DNA of 64,000 nt from Malurus cyaneus samueli. Taxonomy: Eukaryota > Chordata > Aves > Passeriformes > Maluridae. The position numbers were made by a program, and so were the translations under genes. The stretch covers positions 7,122,048-7,186,047 of the forward strand of contig CM019219.1 in NCBI GenBank assembly GCA_009741485.1. The letters run 5' to 3'. The notes below the pieces were generated by a model that saw only the letters and a program-made list of their open reading frames with translations, was not told the origin of the DNA and searched no databases. Each line of letters starts with the position of its first letter. Position 1 is the stretch's first letter. Positions 1 through 11,880 of this stretch are shown in pieces.

Positions 1-3000
1 TGAGCCTGGAGAGGTTTGTAAGATTATTACTGTATTTTTAATGTGTTAGAGCTCTGTAATGGAACTTTCAGCCCAGTTCTTCAAAGAGAAGCTTTTGGCA
101 TTCATGTTTCACTATCTCTGTTAAGCAAAGATACAAGCTTCACGTTTCTTATCAGAGGGTCCTTGGAAGTGTTTGCAGCGTTCCCCCAAGGAGGTTGACA
201 ATGTTTGCCCAGGGAGGAGAGATTGTCTTCTTAACAGAATCCAACAGGTTACTGTTGATAGAGAGTAAAATGGTGACTTAGTAGAAAGAAGTGTGTGCTT
301 GCTAATTAACATGTTTTCACTGGGAGGGGAGAGGGAGTGGGTCTGTGTGGGATTTGGGCACGTGTTCCTTCTAATATATTCTTGCACATACAAAGGGATG
401 TGCTTGGGGTTAGACTGCATAGTGGAGACATGAAAGAAAGACACAAGCCCTGGTAGCAATCTGAGGCTCTTTATAAACTGGTGTTAATCAGAGTCGGAAA
501 TGGGTTGATTCATATGAACAGGATCTGGGCTCTGTGCAGACATATGTGGTTTCTCCTCAGCTCATTGTCCACACAGCTGTTGTGTTTAGCTCATTGTCTT
601 GGTGTGGCAACTGGAAGAAACAGGGCAATGTGCTGCTCTGTGCCAAATCCATTGCAGCTTTCAGCTGCTGCAACTCTCACTTATGTGAGAGGGACCCTGA
701 TTGGTTTTGGAGAATGGAACAGATTCCATTGGGGAATAGGCAGCAGGAGAGCAGAGTGAGTTACTCTGCAGGCATTGAGGACATGAAACCTTTCTTCTGT
801 GACTGAAACCACAGCCTGTCTCAATTAAACATCTGCCATGACCATCCTGCACTGTCACCTGTGCCAGTATAGGATTTGTCTCTTCCAGCACAGCTGCATT
901 TCCTGTTTAAATGAGGATGCTCTGAGTGTGTTAAGCATGCACAAGGCTCTCCAGTGCTCTCCACAGCAGCACGGGCTCACTGCAGATGGGCTGTAGGAAT
1001 AATGGCTTCAGCCATTATTGATGGCCTTTGGGAGGTGTGTAACTGCCAGGTTTGGGGTGCTTGGGGTGCTCCTTTTGTTATCCCCAAAATGATCCCTGGG
1101 TTGGCTCCCTCTCTTGAGAGTAAGGGCAGGGCTCCATGCAGTGAAGGGTGGGAGAGCAGTACCCCTGTAGCCCTGCTGCTCTGCCCCATCTGGGTCACCA
1201 CCAAAATTGCCAAGAGCCCTGCTCCTAAGGCCAGGAGAGAAGCTTTCTTCCTAAAAAAGGGGGGGAAAAGATGGATAAAAGGTAGCTCAGAAGCTTTGAG
1301 CCTTTGGGCATCTGCTCTTGGGTGGACAGGGCACGAACCCTTCCTTTACCTCAGTGTGTAAGCAGGTCTCACTGCCCTTCCTCTCCACACCTTCACAGCT
1401 CCCTGTTTGCCCGGCTGGGGATGGAGACTCTGCCTGAATGAGTTTATTGTTCCTGGGTTCTCACTGATGGCTTTCATTGAACGCCCACAGCCAGGAACAC
1501 AGGGAGTGCCTATGCAAAAATGCTCGTACTGCTGCACTCTGGAGCACGACTGACTCTTTCAGCTCCCAGCAGCAGTGATGGGCTGGGGCCAAGCAGGGCA
1601 CTGGGTGGCCAAGCAGGGCACTTGTGTCACCCAGGCTGTGCAGGGCTCTGCACCAAAGTACCCCTTTCAAGGCTTTGAAATTGGAATTCTGGGCACCTGC
1701 TCAGCTGCACACTTGCTCCTCAATGTTCCCATCTCAACATACAGCACATATGAAGGTTTTGAGTGCCTTGGCTAAATCCCTGAAGACTTCATGGCAAATC
1801 CAGGACCTGAATCTCGAGCTCTCTCAATGCCCAGTGCTGTTCTTGCATCTTGCCTAGATCAAAGGGGATTAGGGATGCTGTTCTCTTGAGAAGTCTTTGT
1901 AAACTCTAATTTGCTGTACCCTCTGGAAAGGCAGGGAAGTGCATCTTCAGGCAGTAGCAACCAGAGAGCCCAGAGCTGTAGGGGACATCTTGGGGAACCA
2001 AAAATAAGGGGTGCACCTATCATCAAAGGTGATGCAGAGCATGAGCACCCAGGGCATGGGTGTTCCTCTCTGGAGCTGTCTGGCTGAAGATCCAGACCCA
2101 ACAAGTGAATTGGGATCCTGCAGTCACACAGCCGGTTTGATGACCTGCATATTATTGTTTACTTCGTCGTGGAAGTTGAGTCATTTGTGCTTTTCTTCTG
2201 GGTCAACAAACAAGACAGACTGGTCCAGTCTGTGCTGCAGCTTGTCAGCACAGCTCTGTGGGTCACAGATGTGTCTTGCTCCAAGGAGCTGCTGGTGCAG
2301 GTGTTGATACAGCCACTTTCTGGGCTGGAGCTGCTTCTTTGGCTCTGGTTTGGTGTCTGGGATAGGGAAGAAGTGTCAGTGAACTGGTGAATTCCCTGGC
2401 AGTAGCTGAGAGAAGGCATTTCCGTTGTAAGAGCTATGCTGTAGTGTGAGGAAGAGGGGTTAAATTTGGGAACTTCTTGCTGAGTGCTACGGTGCATGGC
2501 TGAAAGCCTTGTGTGAACTGGAGGAATGATGGTAGGAGGCCACAAAAGAAAAACAGGTTTGTAAGTGTTCAGTAGGAAGGCACCAATCTCTTGGTGTCTT
2601 CCAAGTTCTTACTTTGAAAAAAAAATTACTAAATTTACTCGAATCCAGGGAAAAGAGCTTTAGGAGGGGAAAAGTGTCCAAAACAAACACAAGTTGCTAA
2701 GGGTGGCCAGGGGAGTTGAGTCCTTTGTAAAGCTCAGAGAAGCAGCGCTGGCGATGTGCCCGTCTGCCCCCCTCCTGCGGGGCCAGCCTGTGCTCCGGAC
2801 CCGACTCCGGCCACGCCAGGACACGGAATGAGCAGGGCTGGAGACACCGGGAGTGGCTGGCTGGGGCTGGTGGGCCAGGATGGAGGAGGTGAGAGCAGGG
2901 AGGGATCGGGTCCCCATCAGCAGGACCTGCTGTGGAGAGAACGCCTGGGAAATGGGGGCTGGGGCAGTCTGGAGTTCAAAGGACAAGGGCTGGGACTTGC

Positions 3001-6000
3001 TAAAATAATCTCCCCTCTGCCCTTCCACTGCTCTGTCACTTTCTCCATGAGTAAAATTCCACAGAAAGCAAGTCTGAGGATGATTTGGTGCAGGGCAAAT
3101 CTCTGGTTATCTTTGGTTATAAAGCTCTGTCTGGAAGTAAATGTATCAGAATTATGGGATCAGACTGAAACTTCTACACAACATACAGACTTGGTCACTT
3201 GCAATTTAATAAATGTGTTTCCCCTCCTTGGGTGGATGGTGCTCTGCATTGCATAAAGATTTTCTGATCTTTTTTTAATTTTTTTTTTTTACTTTTTTCC
3301 CCTTTGGATCTGCTTAGGATAAAAGTATAGCACAAAGCTTAGAAAAAGCCTGGGAAATAGAGATTCACAAGTCTTAGCTGGCAGTTCAGCCTGTGGGCTC
3401 CTTATTTCTGAGAGTAGGAATCTCCCCCAGAGATAACCAGGAGCAGTAGCCACCCCCAGCACTGATGCACGTGGGAGGTTTTTACTTCCTTTTCTATTAT
3501 AGAAGACCAAATTTTTTAAATTTATCTTTTGATTCCCAATCTTGCTAATAATTGAGGCTTTCCAGAGCTGGCACCGAGTTTGGGGTGTAGGGCAGCTAAG
3601 CAGTTGGGATGCTTTTGGAAGAAGTTTGCATAATGCTTTGGCAGCAGTGCTTTGAAAGAAGTGGGTCTGAGCCAGGAGATTCTTACAGTTTGTGCTCAGT
3701 CCTTGAGCCCTTCCCTCTTGCACTGAGATGGGGACCAAGTCTTGGTCTGCTGCAAGGAGGGGATCTCTGTCCTGGAGCCTGCGTGTGTTCTGAGGCAGCC
3801 AGCCCAGGCAGGTGGTGAGGGGAAGCGTGTGTGCAACTCCTGTGGGATGAGATAAGGTATCTGCAAAGAGATCTCGGGTCCAAAGTCACTCTGCAGATCT
3901 CATCATTGCTGTTTGTCACTGAAAAGTCTGACAGCTATTGAGGCTGGGAAGAAAGAGCCGGCTCGCAGAGAACCTGAGTTGCACAAGGTTACTTGATGTC
4001 ACAAGTGGCTTTTGCTGGAAGTCCTTCACGAGTGTGTGTGAAATTTGGGGCTTTCTTCTGCTGAGGAATGCAACCAAGCCAGCTGCAGCCCCAGAGCCTT
4101 CCAGTAGCACTGTCAGTTTGTCATTTCTGGAAGGAACCCATGTATTTGTTCAGCCAGCCCCAGTGCCAAACAGCTCTGAGCTCTGCTGGTCCCTCTGTGA
4201 ATGAGCTGCAATCAGTAGAATGCAGAGATGTTTTTTTGGTGCCTGGTGGTAACAGGAACATGGTTGCAGTAGTGAGGGGGCCAACACTTGTGGTGGCAAA
4301 ATATCACAAGTCTGGAAATTTGGGCTGAATTTTGAAGTGGAGATGTGGCAAGCCCAGATTTGTGCAGTGGCTTGTGACAGCTGGAGGCCGTCTGCTCCAT
4401 CCATCCCATCAGTAGCTTCATCCAGGCTGCTTGGCTGGGAACACGTCCTGTCTCCTTTGCATGAATCCAGCATCTTCAAGCATCTTTTGTTTTCTACTGC
4501 AGTCTCTAAAAACGTGCCACGTAATCTTGAATGGCGGGAACTCCCACTCTTTTTATTGTCGTGCTTTTCAGACTTCTCCATGGCTCTGGGGAATGCAGAA
4601 TCAAGCAGAGAGCTGGGATTGTAATGTGCAGTTCCACATCTGCTGTAGGATTGCCTGATCTTGGTAGCTGCTGAAATATGATAAAGGAGAAGAGAACACT
4701 CAGATTAATTGATCTCAGTTAGCAAAGCAGCTGAGTTGTCTTTACCTTGCTGTGGTTACCTAGGCAGAGGGGTGGGATGTGCATTCATATCATCCCACCA
4801 CAGCCAGATTTTTGGTCCCTGTTGGGAATTCAGTGCATGTGCACATGGGTGAAGGCAGTTCTTTTTGCTAACAGAGGAGCTGGGTTCGAATGGAGGTGCC
4901 AGGCAAAGGCAGGCAAGCCTGGCTGTTCCTGTGATCCAGCAGCCCTCCTCCCCAAGCCTGAGGTCACAGACAGCTGGGGACACACTGGGCAGGGTGGCTC
5001 TGGCCTCACCATTCCCTGCTGCAGGGGGTCTGGAGTCTGCTGGGCAGTGCGGGGGCTACGTGCTTGTTGTGGATTTTTTTCAGTTCTTGTGAGCTGTTTA
5101 CCTCATCTGGGGCACATTTCACTTGGTGCCTGAGGCTCTAGGTGTAGCCAGTGCTGTGCCTGCAGCTGCTTTTGGAGTTCAGCAGCCTCACCTGTCTGCT
5201 TGAAAGATGGTCACAAGTGCCCCAGAGCTGTATGGTTGCCAGTGAAATGTGCATGTGACTCTTGTGGGTGGTTTTGGTTTTCTCCCACGCCAGTATTTGT
5301 GCTCCACTCTTGTGTCTTGCTTCTCTGAGCAACAGGGTCAGAGCTGAGTGTGGCTGTTGGTGATGCTCAGTCTCTGCGGGGTCACAGGGACACGCAAGCC
5401 CTAGGAGTCAGTGACCTCTGGAACGAGTCAGTCATGTCTGCAGAGCAGCTTCTTCACCCTTCACCCACCAACTCATCCAGCAAAAACTCCTTCAGCCAGG
5501 CTGTGAGAAAGCTGCAGGAGGACATGAGGAGTAAACTTCTCATGATGGTCCTAGTCAAGGGTTACGGGGTTCTGTCTGTAACTTAAATAATTGTAACACT
5601 AAGGAGTTAATACAATTAGTTCAGCAGAAGTCAGCTACAAAACTATTTAGCAAAGCAACACTTGTAAATGATTTACTCTTGAGTTAAGCGTGGTATTATT
5701 TTATATAAACACAGATTTTCATTACTGCTTCAGCTTTTTTCCATTTTCTCTCCTCTAGTCATGTTACAGGATACACACACGTGTCCATGCACTGTGTCTC
5801 TCACCTTTCTCTAATGAGCAATGCTAGCTGATATTATCTAGTTTCCTACATCCCACATCAGTTTAATTTGCTATAGCTAGAGCTCTGAAATTTTTCCCCT
5901 CATGAGATGATACATCTTGCAAAGTAGGTTGTCTAGGTGTTGAAAGGAATTATTGAGTTGTTTGGTGCTGGCTGCCCTAATGCAGTTCTGTGCAGACCCT

Positions 6001-7562
6001 GTAACTGATTAGAGTGTGTCAGAAAATTATCAATGCTCCAAGTGTGGTTTGGCTTACATTTGAGTCTGTGTGAACTTCAGGGTTCTAGGAAAATTCACCA
6101 GTAAATCGATCATGAATTTAATTATGCCAATATGTACTCTTGATTTCTGGGATATTTATTAAACTGTTATTCTGGCTCTGATTGTGATCCACAGCTATTG
6201 AAACACCATTATGTGTTGTCTGAGCATTTGGATTGTGGCAGCTTGTCACTCTTCCAGCCCAGTGGGCTCTTGCTTTAATCACCTCTACATGCCAAGATAC
6301 CTATGGGCTCTGTTTATCTGGGTTACACTGGGCTATCCTGGGCCAGTGTAAACTGGCAGAGCACAGCAGACCTGGGTGAGGGTGCAGTTGCTTGAAGCCT
6401 GTTGGCATCCTGCACTAGTTAACTTCAGTGAGCGTAGTTTCCCTCTCAGGTTCTTCAGACAGATGCGCTCTGAGTGTAGAAGAGATCTATTTCTGGAAAT
6501 TGAAGTGGGAGTTGCCAGAGTGGGGGGAAGTGAAATGGCAATCAAAATTCCCATACTTTATCCTAAAGGCTGAATTCCCACGTCTGGCTGAGAAGAGAAA
6601 CAAATGCTTTCTAGACCCAGGAGGCTCAGTATTCCCCGAAACAGAATGATTTATTTTTAATTCTGATAGTTCAGTGCAGCTCTTAAACCAAAAGAGCAGT
6701 GACAGTTTTATTATACTACTTAGAAATAAATGCAGCAAGCTTTGGGTGATGCTGAGGCTGGAAAGCCTGGAGTGCTGTAGGAAGGGAGGGGAGGTTCATC
6801 CCAGACATTTGACCCCTGTTGGGTCCAGCCCAGCCAGAGCACGGCCTGAGCTGCAGGGCCAGCACCCAGAGGCAAGGTTTGACTCTGGCTGGAAATCTGA
6901 GTTAAACAGCACGGGATTTCACAGTCATGTTTCTTTGGACTGGCTACGTCAGCCTTCCTTCAATTCTTTGGCCTAAATAATGACATCCCCTAGGCTTTAT
7001 ATGCTGGGTTTTTTTTCATTTGCTGCTGATACCATTTCAGCTGTGGTCAGTCTTTTATTCTTGGTTGGCTACAGCTCCAACAGGAATGCCAAAGCCATGG
7101 GGACTGACAGGACCACGGAGAACAGTACTTGTGTGAGAGGGATCGAAAATCCTAAATAGGGATCCCATTAGTGCTGTGCAGGGGATAAAATGGACTGTCC
7201 TTGCAGCTAACATGCGTTGTTGGTTGTACCTTTGAAGCTGCTGTTGCCCCACAACCAGGATAACAGCCATGGACTGTTGGGTAGCGCTTCCAGATCACAC
7301 ATTCTTACACCTTTAGCTGCTCCATTAGGATATTTTTATGTCTGGATGATGCTCCCATGCTTTCTTTAAGGTGTTCTTCTAACATTTAACTCTGATCAGA
7401 CAGCCTCACTGATACTCCTGATTAGCTATGAAATCTTTGCAGTTTGCTTTTGTTCCCATGCTGGACTGAGATTTTTGTTGGAAGTGCTCTGTTTCCAGCA
7501 TATGTTCTTGTTTTTCCTGATAAACATGAATGTCTGTTGGCCCACATTTAGATGAGGTGGGA

Positions 7563-7630
7563 AGGGCCAAATTAATTCCTGGTGTGATTCCAGCAAAGTC
7601 AATGGGCTGACCAGAAGGATCAGACTGGGT
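7563..7630. repeat. possible ancient amniote repeat
   Basis: gggccaaattaattcctggt, then gtgattccagcaaagtcaat, then ggatcagactggg. The pieces match the same class of old repeat, but weakly. Confidence 0.4.
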
Positions 7631-8939
7631 CTAAGATTTACATTGGGTTGCCTGCAAGTTTTACTAATTTTTATTGATACATTAATTAACTGTATTTCTG
7701 GTGCCATTGATAAAGATGACCTTGAATTTAATATAATAAAAGCTGATTTGTGATAGAGCAGGGATGCAGAGTTGGCAACTCCTTAGCCAAGCAGACATGC
7801 TCACAGCTCGGGGTGCTAACAGCAGGGACGTGGCTGACCCTTGCTCCAGACCAGGGTCTGGACTGTGTCAGTTATTTGGATCATGAAAGATGAGGAGAGT
7901 CTACCACCCTGGAGACACACTTTAGGAAAATGCAGCCACATCATCTGTGGATGCATCAGCAAGGATGTCTCCACCTTCTCTGATCCTTTAGGCTGAAGTC
8001 TGTCCAGCTGCTGATGAAATGGTGCTCCCGGGAATGTTTGCTTATCCCAGATTCTGGGATGGAATTTCAAGTTTTCTTCCACCCGTTGATTGTACAATTT
8101 CCTTTCCTCTTTCATACAGTTGCTTTTTGTTGGTTATTCACAAATGTGCAGGCCTGCTCTGCCATCATACTGACAGAAGGAAGGAAAATGTTCTTTTTGA
8201 ATATGGAAAGGGAGTTGCTGCTTAGCACAGACAGAACTAGCTTCTAGATGAAAGAGTCAAATACCAAACTGTTTTGTTTCAGTTTGAGCAGGACAGGCTT
8301 TGATCTACAGGAGATGACTCAGTCAGGAGCAGGGAACAATTCTTTATAGTGAATTTAGAAACAAAACCCAAAGGTTTAGGCTATGATGGCTTTGACACGT
8401 CAGTCATAGTGGATATTATGTGAAAATGAAAACCATAAATGTCTGAAATGAAGTGTGGAGGCTTTTCTGAAAAGAGGAAAAAAACAATCCACTTCTGATA
8501 TTGGTTGCCAAGAGTTTTCCTCAAGTCAGAAAGGACTGGGGGTGGGGTAAGATCATTCCTATTGAGATAGGAATAATGAGCAATGCGGACAAAGCAGGAA
8601 GGGGAAAGACTTCCTGCAGCGCAGCTCAAGCCAGGGGTGGGGCCAGGATGAAAATTGGGATCTCCTGGCCTCAAGTCAGGCTCCATAATCCATCTCTGCT
8701 CATCGCTCCTCACCCTGCCTCGATGCATCATCCCCTTTGTCACCTTTTGCAGCACTCGGACGGCAAGGCGGACATGGTCAGACCCCGCTCAGTCACTGGG
8801 CTGGCTCCAGTTGCACGGAGCAGGGATGGCCGGATTCCTGCTACTGAGCTGCTTTTATCTGGAGCCAGGTGACCGGCCCCGCTCAGTGCAGCTGTGTTTT
8901 GTGGCACTGCAGCTGGCCAAATAAACACAGCTGGAGCAC

Positions 8940-9012
8940 CGCTGGATCTCTGCGCCGGCCGCGCACACGCGCGTGGAGCGAGAGCCGCGTGGTGTGGCCG
9001 CTGTCCTGGGGC
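8940..9012. promoter_or_regulatory. small CpG cluster in intron 1
   Basis: About eleven CpG dinucleotides fall within roughly 50 bases (8952-9000), in DNA that is otherwise CpG-poor. It is too short for a standard CpG island. It could be the core of an alternative promoter or chance; no matching first exon was found. Confidence 0.3.
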
Positions 9013-10310
9013 CATGGTCAAACACGTTTGACTCCACACAACGGGCTCTTGGCAGTCCCCAGTGGGAAGGGAAGGTGTCCCTGGTGCTCATTATTTCTGC
9101 AGCTTTATTCTACATCCAGTCCCTGGCCCATGTTTTGTTTTGTGCTGCTGTTCTCTGTAGGCTGAGAGTGAATGGGTGTCCACCTGAAGAATGTTTCTTG
9201 GTTCTTTTTGGTGGCTGCATGCAGGAGGTGAGAGGGACTTCTTTGGCACAGTTGCCTTGTGAAGTATCCTGCTACTAAGAGTTTATTTCTGCTGAGGCTG
9301 AGGAGTTGATTGCTCCTCAGTCTCCCGATCCCACCTCCTTGACTGCACCATCTTTGGCATTAATTCTCCTTCTCACCAGAGACAGCTCTTGACTTTTCAC
9401 AAGATTATTGTTCTGCTGTCTTGTCTTGCTGGTCTGGACAGCAATGGGAGCAGGGTGCTGGGGCAGGGAGCCAGTCTGTTGTGTAGCAAAGTACCATCAG
9501 GTGGGCTCACTTGGGATGCTGAGGATGTGCAGGTCCTTCAGTGATGCCAGGCAGCAGAATTCACCTGCTCTGTCTTGTAGCCCTGGTCACAAAATTTGTT
9601 ACAAAATAGGAGTCTAATGAGGTGGCCCAAGCTGTGCAGGTATGGAGTGACATGTCTCCTCCTAGGGAGGGAAAAGATCCTTTAGGTCATCTCATTTATC
9701 CCATGGTCTGGAGAGCAACCGTGCACCTTCTGGTGTTTTCCTCATCTAAATGCAAAATATTCCCAGTGAGGAACTTGCCTCAGTTCTTTTAAGGATTATT
9801 CTGTGGTCTGAGAGGTCTTGTTATTCTTGTGGATGTGATGTATAAGGGCATCAGATTACTGCTATTGGATGTATATAATGGAGAGTCAGATCATTTCCTT
9901 GCTTGGCTAACAAAAAGCCATTTTCATTGATGCCAAGGAACAGCCAGTGCTGTGGTGTGAGACCTGGAGACAGTGTGTCTGTACCAGGGGATGCAGCTTC
10001 CCCTTTTCCACGCTGTCACCACATCAGAGCTATCCTGGCTCTGTGTCACAGCCACCCTGCATTCAGCAGGCAGTGGCTGTCCCACTGTAGTGTCACCATG
10101 CAATTTGTCAGGCTGTGCGAGTATGAGAGCAGAGGTTGTGCTTGGGGAGGGGTCAGAAGCTCAAGGCTTGCAAAGTGTTGGGAGTGTGGCTGGAGGGCAG
10201 CACGGTACTGGCCAGGCACTGCTGAGCTAAAGGCAGGCACCAGGGACTGCCCGTGGTGGGAGGGCTCTGTGCTCCTGCTGGGGGACATCCAGGGCAGCCC
10301 CACCAGAGTG

Positions 10311-10540
10311 TGGCAGGGTGTGCAGGTGAGGGACTGATCCTGGCAGGGTGTGCGGGTAAGGGACTAACCCTGGCACGGTGTGCAGGTGAGGGACTGACCC
10401 TGGCACGGTGTGCAGGTGAGGGACTGACCCTGGCAGGGTGTGCGGGTGAGGGACTGACCCTGGCAGGGTGTGCGGGTCAGGGACTGACCCTGGCAGGGTG
10501 TGCAGGTCAGGAGCAGGCCCTGGCAGGTATGGAGCAGGCC
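10311..10540. repeat. 30-bp GC-rich minisatellite, about 7.5 copies
   Basis: Units start at 10311, 10341, 10371, 10401, 10431, 10461 and 10491, with a partial copy from 10521. A typical unit is tggcagggtgtgcaggtgag followed by ggactgaccc. Copies differ at a few fixed positions (caggtgag, cgggtgag, cgggtaag, cgggtcag). The period is a multiple of three, which explains long repetitive open frames on both strands; these are not genes. Confidence 0.95.
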
Positions 10541-11808
10541 TGAAGGATTGTGTTCCTTCCCCAGGGAGAAAGGAGCAGGGTCACAGGTGCTTTCACCCCA
10601 GTGTGGGGGAAGGAGGTGGCACCTGCTGTCCATCCTGCAGCAGAGAGGGCTGACAGCTGCCAGATGTCATCACATCCTTCTCTTCCTCATCCAACTTCCC
10701 TTTGTACATACCATTATGATGATTTGTTTTGCTGATGCATTTCCAGGAACTAACACCCATTTTCAAAGACCTGCAGAGGCAGGAGGAGTTCCTTTCTATG
10801 AAGGAGCAGATGGTTAATTTTATTTTTTAATAGTCTCACTGTGGGTGGTGGCTCTTCTTCCACAGAAAAGACTTCTTTTAGATTATGTCTTTCCCCTAAT
10901 CCAGTCTTTTCAATAGAAAAGTTTAAACTGTGGTTTTGATATTTCTGTGCTGCAGTTTACTCCTGTCTTGAGTGCAGAGAACTGCCTTTGCTATAAAAGA
11001 GGATTGTGAAAATTAATGGCTTTACCCAGTGGCATCACATGAATGTTAAAGGAGTAGAAATGTGTATATTCTCAGAGAGACTGGAAATGTGGGCTCCAGT
11101 CCTCCAGGAAACGAACCAGAGGTGTTGCTGAGTGTTTTCTGAGTGAAGCTGCTGAAGGACCATGATAATTTTAGAGATTCCTGTCTGTTGGGTGGGACAC
11201 GTGCAGTGAGAATTTTTATCTGCAGCCATAAAACTATAACGTTTGCAGTCAGCTGGGGTTTTTGGACAACTTTCAGATCTCATAAAATTGATGTTTATGA
11301 ATAATAAATAACAGTAAATGTACCTAAAGACTTGGGCGCCGTAATGGGTATTAGGTACTCTTGATGTATGTTCTAACAAAATGTAACTCCAGAATTGGTG
11401 TCAATCCTCAAAACTATAGGGATATCCATACTGGAGTTCTCTTAGATGGAAGGAAATTGAGGTGATAAGTGTTTCAGAACACAAACAAAAAATCTGTAGA
11501 AATTTTTGCTTGCAGCAAAAGCCATACTTTTTAAGCATAAGACAACGAGATAATAAATTATAATTCAGCAGGGAACAAGGAAGTCATGTAGCAACTGCAA
11601 AAGATCCAAACATATGGAAAATTCAATTCTGTGGAGAATTAAGTCACTATTATGTAATCAGGATCAATGGAAATGAGCTGATGTCAGTATTGGACTGGCT
11701 TAATGCATGGGTGGAAAATTGTGTTGTCTCATACAGACCTGTTAATAGGAGTGAAAGCTCCATGTATGTTGCATGTCCATTAGCTGGTGGGTTTTTTTTT
11801 AATTAGGA

Positions 11809-11880
11809 AGGGCCTGATCCAAACCCAGCAGAAGTCAATAAGGTTTCCACTAACCTGAAACTGAATTGGGGTCTGAATGT
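11809..11880. repeat. ancient amniote interspersed repeat (palindromic type)
   Basis: gggcctgatccaaacccagc, then agaagtcaataaggtttcca. The same ggcctgatcc end and gaagtcaat core as the copies at 14286 and 33588, more diverged. Confidence 0.45.

Noticed and set aside
2880..2889. ATGGAGGAG followed by GTGAGA, considered as AFAP1L2 exon 1
   Set aside because: The donor would be phase 0, but exon 2 needs phase 1, and the residues after Met do not match the family start.
9655..9770. Possible CR1 tail (gatcctttaggtcatctc)
   Set aside because: Only about 20 bases resemble CR1 and the following sequence does not; too little to call.
10253..10633. Repetitive proteins with ten-residue repeats on both strands
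   Set aside because: They are translations of the 30-bp minisatellite, open only because the period is divisible by three.
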